Assembly: GCA_041554195.1 (NCBI GenBank)
Contig: JBFFMJ010000004.1
Coordinates: 186,001-250,000 of the forward strand
Reading direction: 5' to 3'
DNA length: 64,000 bases
Source: JAPHSX01 sp041554195
Lineage (GTDB): Bacteria; Pseudomonadota; Gammaproteobacteria; Thiohalomonadales; Thiohalomonadaceae
Shown here one piece after another: positions 24,286-32,189 of the stretch (position 1 is its first letter; the number at the start of each line of letters is the position of its first letter). The translations under genes and the position numbers were made by a program. The notes beneath the pieces were generated by a model that saw only the letters and a list, made by a program, of their open reading frames with translations, was not told the origin of the DNA and searched no databases.

Positions 24286-26032
24286 GAACGAACAGCAGAC
24301 CTTGATTCAGATCCTCTCCAGCCCGTGGGCCTGGGTGCTGCCGCTGCTCGCCGCCAGTAGCCTCTTTGTCGTCTGGTGGCAGGATGCCAATCGCGAGCTC
24401 TTTTTCTTTTTCAACCAGTTCAGTCACTACACCGGTGGCTGGCTGTGGCAGAACATCACCACCTTTGGTGATTCGCTGGTGATCTTTTCTTTGGCACTAC
24501 TGTTTATTGAGCGGCGACCACAGCTGATCTGGACACTCTTATTCTCCGCCCTCGTCAGTACCCTGATGGTTCACGGACTTAAAGAGTGGGCGCTGGTGAT
24601 GCGACCGCCCGCGGTGCTGAGTCCTGATCAGCTTACGGTGATCGGCATAGCGCACAAGGCGGTCTCCTTTCCTTCAGGTCATACTACCGCCGCCTTCACT
24701 ATGGCGGCGCTGCTCTGCCTGCAACCGATCGCCCGCCACTGGAAGGCGCTGGTGTTGAGTCTGGCCGTACTGGTGGGCATTTCGCGCATGGTAGTCGGTG
24801 TCCACTGGCCGATGGATGTGCTGGGCGGGGCGCTTATCGCCTGGGTCGCCACCCTGAGCGCCTATTATTTTGCGCCACGTATTAGCTGGGGCGCAGAGGA
24901 CTCGGCGCAACGTCTGTTTGCAGTGTTGTTGCTCGGTGCGGCAGTTAGCCTCAGTTTCTTTCACGAAAGTGGTTATGCCGGGGCCAGGTGGCTGGAGATT
25001 ACCATCGGTCTGCTGAGTATGGGGCTGGCGCTGCCCAAATTAAAACTATTGTTCACCCGTCGCTCCCCCAGGGGGAGCTTGGAGGTGAGCGAAGAGGAGA
25101 TTGAGCGGGCAGGGGGAGGGTCGTCACTCGGTGTGGTGATTCGTATCGTCGTGACCTTGCTGATCTTCGGTCTGATCTTCCGCTCCATCGATTTCGACGG
25201 CGTCAAACAGAGTATTCAGAACATTGTGCCGCGATTGCTGCTGCTGGGTATTCTGTTTCAGCTACTCAGCACCACGCTGGCGGCCTATCGTTGGTCGCTG
25301 GTGATGCGTCCGCTCGGTTACCAACAGGGTTTCGGTTTTTTCCTGAAAAGTTATTTTAAGGGTACCTTCTTTAATCAGGGCCTGCCGACCAGCATCGGGG
25401 GCGATGCGATTCGGGTACTTGATGTAGCTCGTAAGCAGGGGCGCAAGCGCGATGCCTTTAACGGGGTCTTTATAGATCGCGTGTTGGGGCTGGTGGGGCT
25501 GCTGTTGCTCAACCTGCTGGCCAATGCCATCAATCCTGACCTGTTGCCGCAGGGCGTCTTTATTACTGTGAATCTGCTGGTGGGTAGCGGCATTGTTGGT
25601 TTTATCGTGCTGTTCTATTTGCAACGTATTGCCTGGCTTGATCGCTGGCGTGTTACCCGCCTGTTTCAGACCATCTCTTCACGACTGAGTGTCGTGTTGC
25701 CGGGGCCGCGTGAGCTAGGTAGTCAACTGGGGCTCTCGGTGGCGGTACATTTTCTCGCGCTGATGGCGATATTTCTCATCGGTCGCAGCGTGGAGCTGGA
25801 GTACGATCTGTTAACCTTTTTCATCGTTGTACCACCGGTGATATTGTTGACCCTGATCCCGCTCTCGCTTGCCGGATGGGGCATTCGCGAGAGTGCCATG
25901 ATCGGATTTTTTACACTCTTGGGTGCAGATAAGGTAACGGTACTGGCAATGTCGATTGTCTATGGGGTTGTGTTGATACTCGCCAGCCTACCGGGACTGG
26001 TTGTCTATCTCAAGGGACGTTACAGCCTATAA
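24269..26032 (+). CDS. PAP2 phosphatase / LPG-synthase-type membrane fusion protein
   Basis: The protein (587 residues from the ATG at 24269) joins two membrane domains. The N-terminal half is a PAP2 lipid phosphatase with all three motifs: KEWALVMRP from K105, PSGH at 135-138, and SRMVVGVHWPMD from S172 with His179 and Asp183. The C-terminal half (about 290-587) is an LPG_synthase_TM/UPF0104 domain with the family elements GTFFNQGLPTSIGGDAIR and SLAGWGIRES. No LPG aminoacyl-transferase domain follows. It may recycle undecaprenyl pyrophosphate or dephosphorylate and move lipids; coupling to the GT39 pair supports a lipid-carrier role. Confidence 0.85.
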   Translation: MDSMVKNEQQTLIQILSSPWAWVLPLLAASSLFVVWWQDANRELFFFFNQFSHYTGGWLWQNITTFGDSLVIFSLALLFIERRPQLIWTLLFSALVSTLMVHGLKEWALVMRPPAVLSPDQLTVIGIAHKAVSFPSGHTTAAFTMAALLCLQPIARHWKALVLSLAVLVGISRMVVGVHWPMDVLGGALIAWVATLSAYYFAPRISWGAEDSAQRLFAVLLLGAAVSLSFFHESGYAGARWLEITIGLLSMGLALPKLKLLFTRRSPRGSLEVSEEEIERAGGGSSLGVVIRIVVTLLIFGLIFRSIDFDGVKQSIQNIVPRLLLLGILFQLLSTTLAAYRWSLVMRPLGYQQGFGFFLKSYFKGTFFNQGLPTSIGGDAIRVLDVARKQGRKRDAFNGVFIDRVLGLVGLLLLNLLANAINPDLLPQGVFITVNLLVGSGIVGFIVLFYLQRIAWLDRWRVTRLFQTISSRLSVVLPGPRELGSQLGLSVAVHFLALMAIFLIGRSVELEYDLLTFFIVVPPVILLTLIPLSLAGWGIRESAMIGFFTLLGADKVTVLAMSIVYGVVLILASLPGLVVYLKGRYSL

Positions 26033-26045
26033 CAGGGGAAGCTCG

Positions 26046-27257
26046 ATGAAAGTCGATACAATGCGGCAGGTCGATTATTACGCAGGGGTGCCGCTCTGTT
26101 TTATCTTTACTTTATTTTTCAAGCTGACGGGGCTTTTCAGCGCCTGGCGTCGTAGTGAACCGAAGAAGGTGTTGTTCGTTGAACTCTCGGAGATGGGCAG
26201 CGCCATTATCGTCGACCCGGCAATGCGCAAGATGCGTGACACAGGGGCCGAACTCTACTTCGTTATCTTTAAAAAGAATGCCCCCAGTCTGCGTCTGCTC
26301 GGTACAGTACCGGAGGAGAATGTTTTTCATATCGAAGAAGACGGGCTGTTGCCACTCGCCATCTCCAGCCTGCGCTTTCTGTTCTGGACACGACACAATA
26401 AAATTGACACGGTAATCGATCTCGAACTCTTCTCTCGTTACAGTGCGTTGCTCACCGGGCTCTCCGGTGCCAACAACCGTATCGGTTTTCACGCCTTCCA
26501 TAACGAAGGGCTCTACCGCGGTGATCTGCTGACCCACAAGGTGGCATACAACGCCCATATGCATATTGCTAAGAACTTTATCGCCTTAATTAACACGACA
26601 TTATCGGAGAAGGCGGAGCTCCCTTTTTCCAAAACCTTAATCGGTGATGAGGAGATCAAGCTGGCACAACTCAGTTTCAGCGAGGAGGAACTTGAGCCGA
26701 TGCGTACGCGGGTACGTGAGGATTATCCCGATTACGATGCGGCAAAGCATCGTATTGTCCTGATTAACCCCAATGCCAGTGAACTGTTGATTCAGCGCCG
26801 TTGGATGCCCGAACGTTATGCTGAACTGATGCGGCGTATTCTTGCCGATTATGACGACGCGCTGGTGTTGATCACTGGTGCCCCTGGCGAACGTGAAGAG
26901 GCCGAAGAGTTAAAGGGTGAGGTCGGACACGAGCGCTGCATAAATTTTGCCGGACGGGTAAAGTTTGCCGAGTTACCATCACTTTATTCTATCTCTACTT
27001 TGATGGTGAGTAACGACTCCGGTCCCGGGCATTTCTCCGCCGTGACCGCGATGCCAAGTTATGTGATCTTCGGTCCTGAGACGCCAGCACTCTATGGCTC
27101 GTTAGGTGATAGCACTCCGATCTATGCCGGGTTGGCCTGTTCTCCCTGTGTTAGTGCTTCCAACCACCGCAAGACACCGTGCCACGACAATGTCTGTTTG
27201 CAGGTGATCACTGTGGAGCAGGTGTTTGATATTATTAAGCCGCGACTTGATGGCTAA
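26046..27257 (+). CDS. GT9-family glycosyltransferase (heptosyltransferase-like)
   Basis: The ATG at 26046 has AGGGGAAG upstream, giving 403 residues. An N-terminal hydrophobic segment (about 12-30) is unusual for GT9 and would anchor it to the inner membrane. The GT9 features are FVELSEMGSAIIVDPAM (acceptor domain), INPNASELLIQRRWMPERY, the NDSGPGHFSAV donor site and a Cys-rich stretch (CSPCVSAS, then CHDNVCL). GT9 enzymes transfer heptoses in LPS core synthesis. The actual sugar is not determinable. It ends the envelope cassette. Confidence 0.85.
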   Translation: MKVDTMRQVDYYAGVPLCFIFTLFFKLTGLFSAWRRSEPKKVLFVELSEMGSAIIVDPAMRKMRDTGAELYFVIFKKNAPSLRLLGTVPEENVFHIEEDGLLPLAISSLRFLFWTRHNKIDTVIDLELFSRYSALLTGLSGANNRIGFHAFHNEGLYRGDLLTHKVAYNAHMHIAKNFIALINTTLSEKAELPFSKTLIGDEEIKLAQLSFSEEELEPMRTRVREDYPDYDAAKHRIVLINPNASELLIQRRWMPERYAELMRRILADYDDALVLITGAPGEREEAEELKGEVGHERCINFAGRVKFAELPSLYSISTLMVSNDSGPGHFSAVTAMPSYVIFGPETPALYGSLGDSTPIYAGLACSPCVSASNHRKTPCHDNVCLQVITVEQVFDIIKPRLDG

Positions 27258-27339
27258 CATGACATCCGTAAAGGGGGCGTTGCGTTCTTCTACGGACCGC
27301 GGTGTCTCCTTCACCTGAAACGACCAAAGAGAAAGTAGC

Positions 27340-27621
27340 GTGGACACCTTTCGCAGCCTGAGCCTTATCGAAGGTATCTCTCTTATCAGCCTTTTCTTTA
27401 TCGCGATGCCAGCAAAATATTACCTTGGCATGCCGGTGATCGTACCGTTTGTGGGCACCACGCATGGCCTGCTCTTCATCACATATCTGGTGGTATCACT
27501 GGTAGTCAGTCACCACTACAAATGGTCACTGCTCAAGTGGCTTGTGGTGTTACTGGCGGGGTTTATTCCCTTTGCCTGCTTTGTGCTGGAGCGTCGGCTT
27601 AAGCAGGAAATTCAGTCGTAA
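27340..27621 (+). CDS. DUF3817 small membrane protein
   Basis: This 93-residue protein starts at a GTG preceded by AGAGAAAG. It has three hydrophobic segments and the DUF3817 elements LIEGISLISLFFIAMPAKYY, GTTHGLLFI and HYKWSLLKWLVVLLAGFIPF. The function of the family is unknown. It follows the GT9 gene by 82 nt and precedes a strong terminator. Confidence 0.85.
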   Translation: MDTFRSLSLIEGISLISLFFIAMPAKYYLGMPVIVPFVGTTHGLLFITYLVVSLVVSHHYKWSLLKWLVVLLAGFIPFACFVLERRLKQEIQS

Positions 27622-27676
27622 ATTCTGGGGAACGTAATTTATCCTCGTGTCCTTCTATGAACTTTCCTTAGGCGAA

Positions 27677-27707
27677 AAAAAACCCGGCGATAAGGCCGGG
27701 TTTTTTT
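27677..27707. terminator. Bidirectional terminator between DUF3817 gene and soxA
   Basis: AAAACCCGGC pairs with GCCGGGTTTT around a GATAAG loop, with A-run before and T-run after. It can end transcription from both converging genes. Confidence 0.9.
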
Positions 27708-27718
27708 ACAACGAAAGC

Positions 27719-28555
27719 TTACTTACGTGAGCTCGGTGCGTTTACCTCAATACCATTACTCATGTAATTGAGGAAGTACTCCAGTGCCACATACTCGGTG
27801 CTTTGCGCCTTAAACGGCTTGGCACGAACCTGCTTGTTACAGCCACCGAAGCGGCGGTGCATGGTGCCGAGTCCGCCCCACTTCAGGCGGTGAACCGGGA
27901 AGTGGCTGGGGTGACCCAGTGCCGGACTCAAGATGTCGCCACGGATACGGTTACCGGCGTTATCCTGATGGCAGTTGGCGCAGCTCAGGTTGAGCTGCCC
28001 ACGCTTGGCATAGAAGTGATTCTTGCCTTGCAGGTAAGCCGCCTGGGCACGAGGGTCGTTGGGGACGCTGATGCTGATCTTCTTACCGTTAGAGGTTGAA
28101 GCCATATAGGCTGAGATAGAGGCGATATCACCCTTCTTCCAACCCAGTGGCTTCTCACCGTTTTTCTTCCGGCACTCGTTGATCTCGCCCTCAAGGGTTT
28201 TGACCTTGCCGCTGTTGGCATCGAAGTAGGGGTAGTTCTGACGAATACCCTTGCCACCTTTTTTGAAACAGCTGGAGTAGGTCTTACCATTGGCAAAGGG
28301 GGTATTAAACAGCTCTTCACCCTTGGCCAGGGCATCTTCGTAGGGGGGGAACTCCTCAATCGCTTCCCACGACATACGGGCATCGGCATTGATGGCGTAG
28401 ACGCCGTTCTGGTACTCATTCAGCGGCACACCGGGGAAACGCTTCATGAAGTATTCACGGAAGGACTTTAGGTCCTCGCTGGGGCTTGCTTGTACGGCAG
28501 CTGGCAGGCCTGCGAAGAGGGCGACCAGAGATGCTGTTAGGGCAATTTTACGCAT
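27719..28555 (-). CDS. soxA: Sulfur-oxidation cytochrome SoxA (mono-haem type)
   Basis: SoxA with SoxX catalyses the oxidative attachment of thiosulfate to SoxY in the periplasm. The 278-residue precursor has a signal peptide (1-23). There is one haem motif CANCH (192-196), and the active-site Cys239 lies in FGGCNKQVRAK, the residue known to carry a persulfide ligand. The N-terminal domain lacks a CxxCH: only Cys96 (SSCFKKGG) and Cys128 (INECRK) remain, consistent with a disulfide replacing the first haem in mono-haem SoxA. It is the last gene of soxXYZA. Confidence 0.95.
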   Translation of the reverse strand: MRKIALTASLVALFAGLPAAVQASPSEDLKSFREYFMKRFPGVPLNEYQNGVYAINADARMSWEAIEEFPPYEDALAKGEELFNTPFANGKTYSSCFKKGGKGIRQNYPYFDANSGKVKTLEGEINECRKKNGEKPLGWKKGDIASISAYMASTSNGKKISISVPNDPRAQAAYLQGKNHFYAKRGQLNLSCANCHQDNAGNRIRGDILSPALGHPSHFPVHRLKWGGLGTMHRRFGGCNKQVRAKPFKAQSTEYVALEYFLNYMSNGIEVNAPSSRK

Positions 28556-28614
28556 TATATTGACTCCTTGGATTCCGGAAAGCGTATGCTATTTATAATG
28601 AAGGTGAGGGCGGT

Positions 28615-28947
28615 TTATTTAACCTGGCCTTGCTTGGAATCACCTTCGGAGGAATCCTTGGCTCCGGTGTTATCCACCCAGCTCAAGGTAATGACGTCAC
28701 CCTTTTTGGCACCGTCTACAATAAATGAGACGTAAGGGTTGGTAGAGATGGCCGTCCCCCACAGTGCATTTAAGACTTCAGTGCCGTTGTGCTTGCAGCT
28801 GATTTCCTGAATGAAATGGGCGGGGATGATCTTACCGGTCTTTTTATCTTTACGTAGACCAGTTTCCATCGGGTGCTTGATCAGGGCTTTGACTTCACAG
28901 GCACCATTTTTAAGTTTGGCGCGAACTTTAATGCTTGACTTAGCCAT
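28615..28947 (-). CDS. soxZ: Sulfur carrier partner SoxZ
   Basis: SoxZ forms the heterodimer with SoxY that carries sulfur intermediates. The 110-residue protein lacks a signal peptide, as expected since it is co-exported with Tat-borne SoxY. It shows the family elements VRAKLKNGACEVKALIKHPM, IPAHFIQEISCKHNG and NPYVSFIVDGAKKGD. It lies between soxY and soxA with short gaps and clear ribosome sites (AGGAG). Confidence 0.95.
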   Translation of the reverse strand: MAKSSIKVRAKLKNGACEVKALIKHPMETGLRKDKKTGKIIPAHFIQEISCKHNGTEVLNALWGTAISTNPYVSFIVDGAKKGDVITLSWVDNTGAKDSSEGDSKQGQVK

Positions 28948-29004
28948 TGTTGATTTCTCCTAAACGCTTAAATTCTTACTTAATTACAAGGATGAGGGAG
29001 GCGC

Positions 29005-29469
29005 TTAGCCGCCACAGCCACCGATGGTGACCTTGACTTCCTTGCGGGCGCTGTAGACCTTGCCGCCAGCCTTAACAACAGCGATGACGTTAGAGGTCTT
29101 ACCCATCTTGATGCGAGTGGAGACAAAACCCTGCGTGCCAGCGGCCAGATTGAAGCTGGCGATCAGTGGGGTCTGGTTCTTCTCGGCGATGATGGTGATG
29201 GACTCAACATTATCCATGCTGGCCGTAATTTTGACCGGTACTACTGCACCGTTCTCGGCGATATCGGGGGCCTCAAGCTTGATGGCATCGCTGGCAGGTG
29301 CCAGGTCAGTGTTCAACAGGCCCTTCATGGCGTCGTTTACGTTCTTTGCCTCGAAAGCATCTTTGGGCCACGCTGCAAGTACCTGGCGGGGGCTAAGTAC
29401 ACCGGCACCGACTGCGACAGCTACCATACCGCTTGCCAGACTACCTTTTAGAAAAACTCTACGTTTCAT
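29005..29469 (-). CDS. soxY: Sulfur carrier protein SoxY
   Basis: From the ATG at 29469 SoxY is 154 residues. The twin-arginine signal KRRVFLKGSLASG opens the protein and sends the SoxYZ complex through Tat. The mature protein ends in the swinging-arm motif GGCGG (150-154), with Cys152 as the thiosulfate/sulfane attachment residue. A longer in-frame start adds 24 unconserved residues upstream of the Tat signal and is rejected. It follows soxX by about 50 nt. Confidence 0.95.
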   Translation of the reverse strand: MKRRVFLKGSLASGMVAVAVGAGVLSPRQVLAAWPKDAFEAKNVNDAMKGLLNTDLAPASDAIKLEAPDIAENGAVVPVKITASMDNVESITIIAEKNQTPLIASFNLAAGTQGFVSTRIKMGKTSNVIAVVKAGGKVYSARKEVKVTIGGCGG

Positions 29470-29518
29470 GTTCACGTTGAAACTCCTCAGATTCAATTCA
29501 AATTTAGATGCGTGCTGA

Positions 29519-29890
29519 TTACAGGCTGTGAATGAACTCAACCACCTTGTCGATTTCCGCTTCAGTCAAAATTTCGTGACGACCAAAGGGAGGCATCATG
29601 GTGTTGGCATTCTTTACAGTGGAGTCCCAGATTTGGGCGCGTAATACGGCCTTGTCGGGGAAACGAGCCTTCATGGCAACCAGTGCAGGACCGATGTTAC
29701 CGGGTAGATTGCCGCCTTCGATTTGATGGCAGGCCAGGCAGTTGCCCTTTTTGCGATCAAAAGCGAGTTTCTTGCCAGCTTCGATTACCTGCGCATCAGC
29801 TGCAACAGCCAGTTGGGGGGCAGCGCTTAGTGCACCTAGCATGGTGGCCAGTACGCTTGCAGTAGAGATGAAACGTGCGGTCTTCCGCAT
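29519..29890 (-). CDS. soxX: Sulfur-oxidation cytochrome SoxX
   Basis: SoxX is the mono-haem partner of SoxA. The 123-residue precursor has a signal peptide (about 1-30), the haem motif CLACH (51-55) and a likely distal Met in NTMMPPFGRHEILT near the C-terminus. AGGAGG lies immediately before the ATG. As first gene of soxXYZA it follows a 307-nt region with candidate operators. Confidence 0.94.
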   Translation of the reverse strand: MRKTARFISTASVLATMLGALSAAPQLAVAADAQVIEAGKKLAFDRKKGNCLACHQIEGGNLPGNIGPALVAMKARFPDKAVLRAQIWDSTVKNANTMMPPFGRHEILTEAEIDKVVEFIHSL

Positions 29891-29944
29891 TGTATCCTCC
29901 TAAGTCATTTATTACTTGTTACGACGGCAGATACGCACAATCCT

Positions 29945-29956
29945 TAAGTGCACTTA
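29945..29956. promoter_or_regulatory. 12-bp perfect palindrome upstream of soxX
   Basis: TAAGTGCACTTA reads the same on both strands and ends 55 nt before the soxX start codon, where an operator or activator site would be expected. No regulator gene is adjacent. Confidence 0.45.
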
Positions 29957-30084
29957 CAGCCATTCGCTATCGTCCTTGCCATATCCACATTTCAGCAGCA
30001 GGCGAATAACCGACCTGCTGGAAAGGATGTTCCTAGCATACTCACTGCGACATGGAACGCAAGAAAAAGTACTAAAAAATCGTT

Positions 30085-30098
30085 ATATATTAGTATAT
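30085..30098. promoter_or_regulatory. AT-rich inverted repeat ATATA-TTAG-TATAT upstream of sox
   Basis: A perfect 5-bp inverted repeat with a 4-nt spacer within a longer AT-rich tract, about 195 nt upstream of soxX. Its form resembles operators of ArsR-family sulfur-responsive repressors (BigR/SqrR/SoxR type), but AT-rich repeats of this length also arise by chance. Confidence 0.3.
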
Positions 30099-30197
30099 TA
30101 GAAACTGTTCATGAGGGTCGTTACTGAGCGTTAACAGGGTAATCCCTAGCAGGAGTTCTCTACTTTGACCGTTATCGATCATGATGCGCTAGCCCGG

Positions 30198-31646
30198 TTA
30201 TTCTGCAGGCAAACTCTTTGCCCTTTCAAGCGATTCGGTGATCTCCTTATCCAGGGCCTCGATGCGTGCCGTGTGGTAAAAATCGAGATTATCGATACGC
30301 TTGGCAATCTTTAACTGTTCCAGCGCGCTGTGGGGCTCTTCGAGTAGTAAGTAATGTTCAGCTTGAGCCAGATAAGATGCAGGTTGATTTCCTGCCTCAG
30401 ACTCGAGTTGTGCCATCAGGCGAAAGGCGGCGGCGGAGCGGGGATTACGGCGTAACATATCCTGTAGCCGTTCTCGCCCTTTGGGGTAGTCATGTAGTGC
30501 AATCAGGTTCGTTGCCAGAGAGAGGGTGAGCACCTCATTGTGGGGGTAGCGCTCTAGTCCTTTGTGATAAATCAATATGGCCTGACGGTATTTTCCCTGT
30601 GAGTGATAGAGCTGTCCCAGAGTGTCGCGGTAGGCGATACTTTCAGGTGCTCGGCTAACCAATTTATGCAACAGCTTTTCTGCCTCGGCGGGCTGTTGCA
30701 GCACAATGTGGGTGATAGCGCGCAGGTAGACGTTAATATCACTGGCAGGCGTCGGCCTCTCGGCCTGTTCGCTGCGTAACTCTTTAAGAAGTTTATCTGC
30801 GCTCTTGCTGTGGTGGAGGCGTACCCTGGCTCTGGCTACCAGATAAGAGGTAGTGTCAACACGCATCTTGCGTGGGTAGTGCTCAGCAGCAGATTGCGCC
30901 TCGGCCAGTCGCGAGGTGGTAACCGGGTGGGTACGGAGAAATTCCGGTACCCCCTCGCCGTAGTAACGCGATGCTTCCAGCAGTCTGGAAAAAAAATCAG
31001 ACATGCCCTGTGGATCATACTCGGAGTTAGCCAGTAACTGCATCCCGATCCTGTCGGCCTCATGCTCGTGAGAGCGTGTGAAGTTCAACTGTGCCTGCTG
31101 ACTGCCGCCCAGGCTGGCAGCCATCGCGGCATTGGCAATATTGGGGTCGCCGCCACTGAGAAGGATCGCGGCAATCATGGCGACTGACAGCGGCAGATTC
31201 ATGCGGTTCGCCTGTTCAATACCGCGTGCGATATGGTGCTGCGATACATGCGCTATCTCATGGGCAATGACACTGGCAAGCTCACTTTCTGTGTGGCTAG
31301 CAAGTAGCAGCCCGCTGTGAATGCCGATATAGCCACCGGGTAGAGCGAAGGCGTTGATTCCAGGGGCATCAACCACGAAGAAGGTAAAGTCTTGTTCACT
31401 TTGAGCATGAACCGCCAGGGACTGTCCTACGCCTTCTATATAAGTAGTGATTAGCGGGTCATTAATGATATAGCCCGATTTGCGCATGCGGCGAACCACT
31501 TCACTGCCGATCTGTTGTTCCTGTTCAGGGCTAAGGCTGGTGGCAGAACTGTCGCCCAGCTCAGGAAGCGACATCTCATCGGCGGCCACGACAAAGGGGC
31601 TTAGAAATATCAGTAAAATCAGTTTTTTCAGTGAGTTGGGCAACAA
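30198..31646 (-). CDS. BepA-like M48 metalloprotease with TPR domain
   Basis: The 482-residue periplasmic protein has a signal peptide (1-22), an M48 zinc-protease domain with HEIAH (129-133) and the third ligand region SHEHEADRIG, and a C-terminal TPR domain (about 270-480). This is the BepA/YfgC architecture, which works in outer-membrane protein assembly and LptD maturation. No ATG is available: the reading frame opens with tandem TTG codons after an upstream TAA, so translation starts at TTG, which is unusual. It converges towards the sox promoter. Confidence 0.9.
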   Translation of the reverse strand: MLPNSLKKLILLIFLSPFVVAADEMSLPELGDSSATSLSPEQEQQIGSEVVRRMRKSGYIINDPLITTYIEGVGQSLAVHAQSEQDFTFFVVDAPGINAFALPGGYIGIHSGLLLASHTESELASVIAHEIAHVSQHHIARGIEQANRMNLPLSVAMIAAILLSGGDPNIANAAMAASLGGSQQAQLNFTRSHEHEADRIGMQLLANSEYDPQGMSDFFSRLLEASRYYGEGVPEFLRTHPVTTSRLAEAQSAAEHYPRKMRVDTTSYLVARARVRLHHSKSADKLLKELRSEQAERPTPASDINVYLRAITHIVLQQPAEAEKLLHKLVSRAPESIAYRDTLGQLYHSQGKYRQAILIYHKGLERYPHNEVLTLSLATNLIALHDYPKGRERLQDMLRRNPRSAAAFRLMAQLESEAGNQPASYLAQAEHYLLLEEPHSALEQLKIAKRIDNLDFYHTARIEALDKEITESLERAKSLPAE

Positions 31647-31815
31647 AGTCGTATCCAGCTTAAGTTATTATGAGCACCTGTTTAGTGCTGCTGAGGCACC
31701 ATTTGGTTCAATTGTATGTCGATCATAATAGTGATTGAGTGGTGGTGATGCACCTGTTAGTTACAGACCCGTTACGATAGAACGTGCCCCTTTTAGGCTT
31801 GCTTTCATATGTCAG

Positions 31816-31845
31816 TTGGCATATAAGTACGCTATTGAATACTAA
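31816..31845 (+). promoter_or_regulatory. Candidate promoter for tusA-dsrE2
   Basis: TTGGCA (31816-31821) and TACTAA (31840-31845) with 18-nt spacing lie about 77 nt upstream of the tusA start. Confidence 0.45.
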
Positions 31846-31856
31846 CGTTTACTTAT

Positions 31857-31891
31857 CGCTTTGCCGCGATGGCGGTTGAGGCGTTTTTTTT
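31857..31891 (+). promoter_or_regulatory. Leader hairpin plus T8 tract ahead of tusA
   Basis: CCGC-GATG-GCGG (31864-31875), extended by an outer CGC/GCG pair, is followed by eight T residues (31884-31891), all in the tusA leader and upstream of its AGGAG site. It could attenuate transcription. The T-run is offset from the inner stem, so it is a weak candidate. Confidence 0.3.
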
Positions 31892-31921
31892 CATCCAAAA
31901 ATCCATTTAGGAGTTATTACC

Positions 31922-32152
31922 ATGGCAAACTTTGATCAAGAGCTTGATGCATCTGGCCTGAACTGTCCTCTGCCCATCCTGCGTGCTAAGAAATCACTTG
32001 GTGCCCTGGAAGCTGGTCAGGTACTGCGAATCATCGCTACCGATCCGGGTTCAGTAAAAGACTTTGAGGCCTTTGCCAAGCAGACCGGTAATGAGCTGAT
32101 GGAATCTGGTGAAGAGGGCGGCAAGTTCGTCTTCCTGATCAAGAAAGCCTAA
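31922..32152 (+). CDS. tusA: TusA-family sulfur carrier protein
   Basis: TusA carries a persulfide on Cys15 of the CPLPILRAKKSL motif and hands it to partners. In sulfur oxidisers it is central to cytoplasmic sulfane-sulfur transfer toward Dsr or Hdr-like systems. The 76-residue length is normal. The start is preceded by AGGAG. It is followed 37 nt later by dsrE2, a pairing typical of sulfur-oxidising bacteria; the usual third partner, a rhodanese gene, is missing here. Confidence 0.95.
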   Translation: MANFDQELDASGLNCPLPILRAKKSLGALEAGQVLRIIATDPGSVKDFEAFAKQTGNELMESGEEGGKFVFLIKKA

Positions 32153-32189
32153 TAAAGCTAAAACCACAGTGTTAACGGGGGTAAAATAG

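Larger units (their letters stand above)
29891..30197. other. Intergenic region upstream of soxX
   Basis: The 307-nt gap between soxX and the end of the M48 protease gene holds no gene. It contains a perfect 12-bp palindrome and an AT-rich inverted repeat (listed separately), plus the soxX ribosome site. No unambiguous sigma70 promoter is visible on the minus strand. Confidence 0.6.

Noticed and set aside
29470..29541. Longer SoxY start 24 codons upstream
   Set aside because: It would bury the Tat signal inside the protein and it overlaps the 3' end of soxX.
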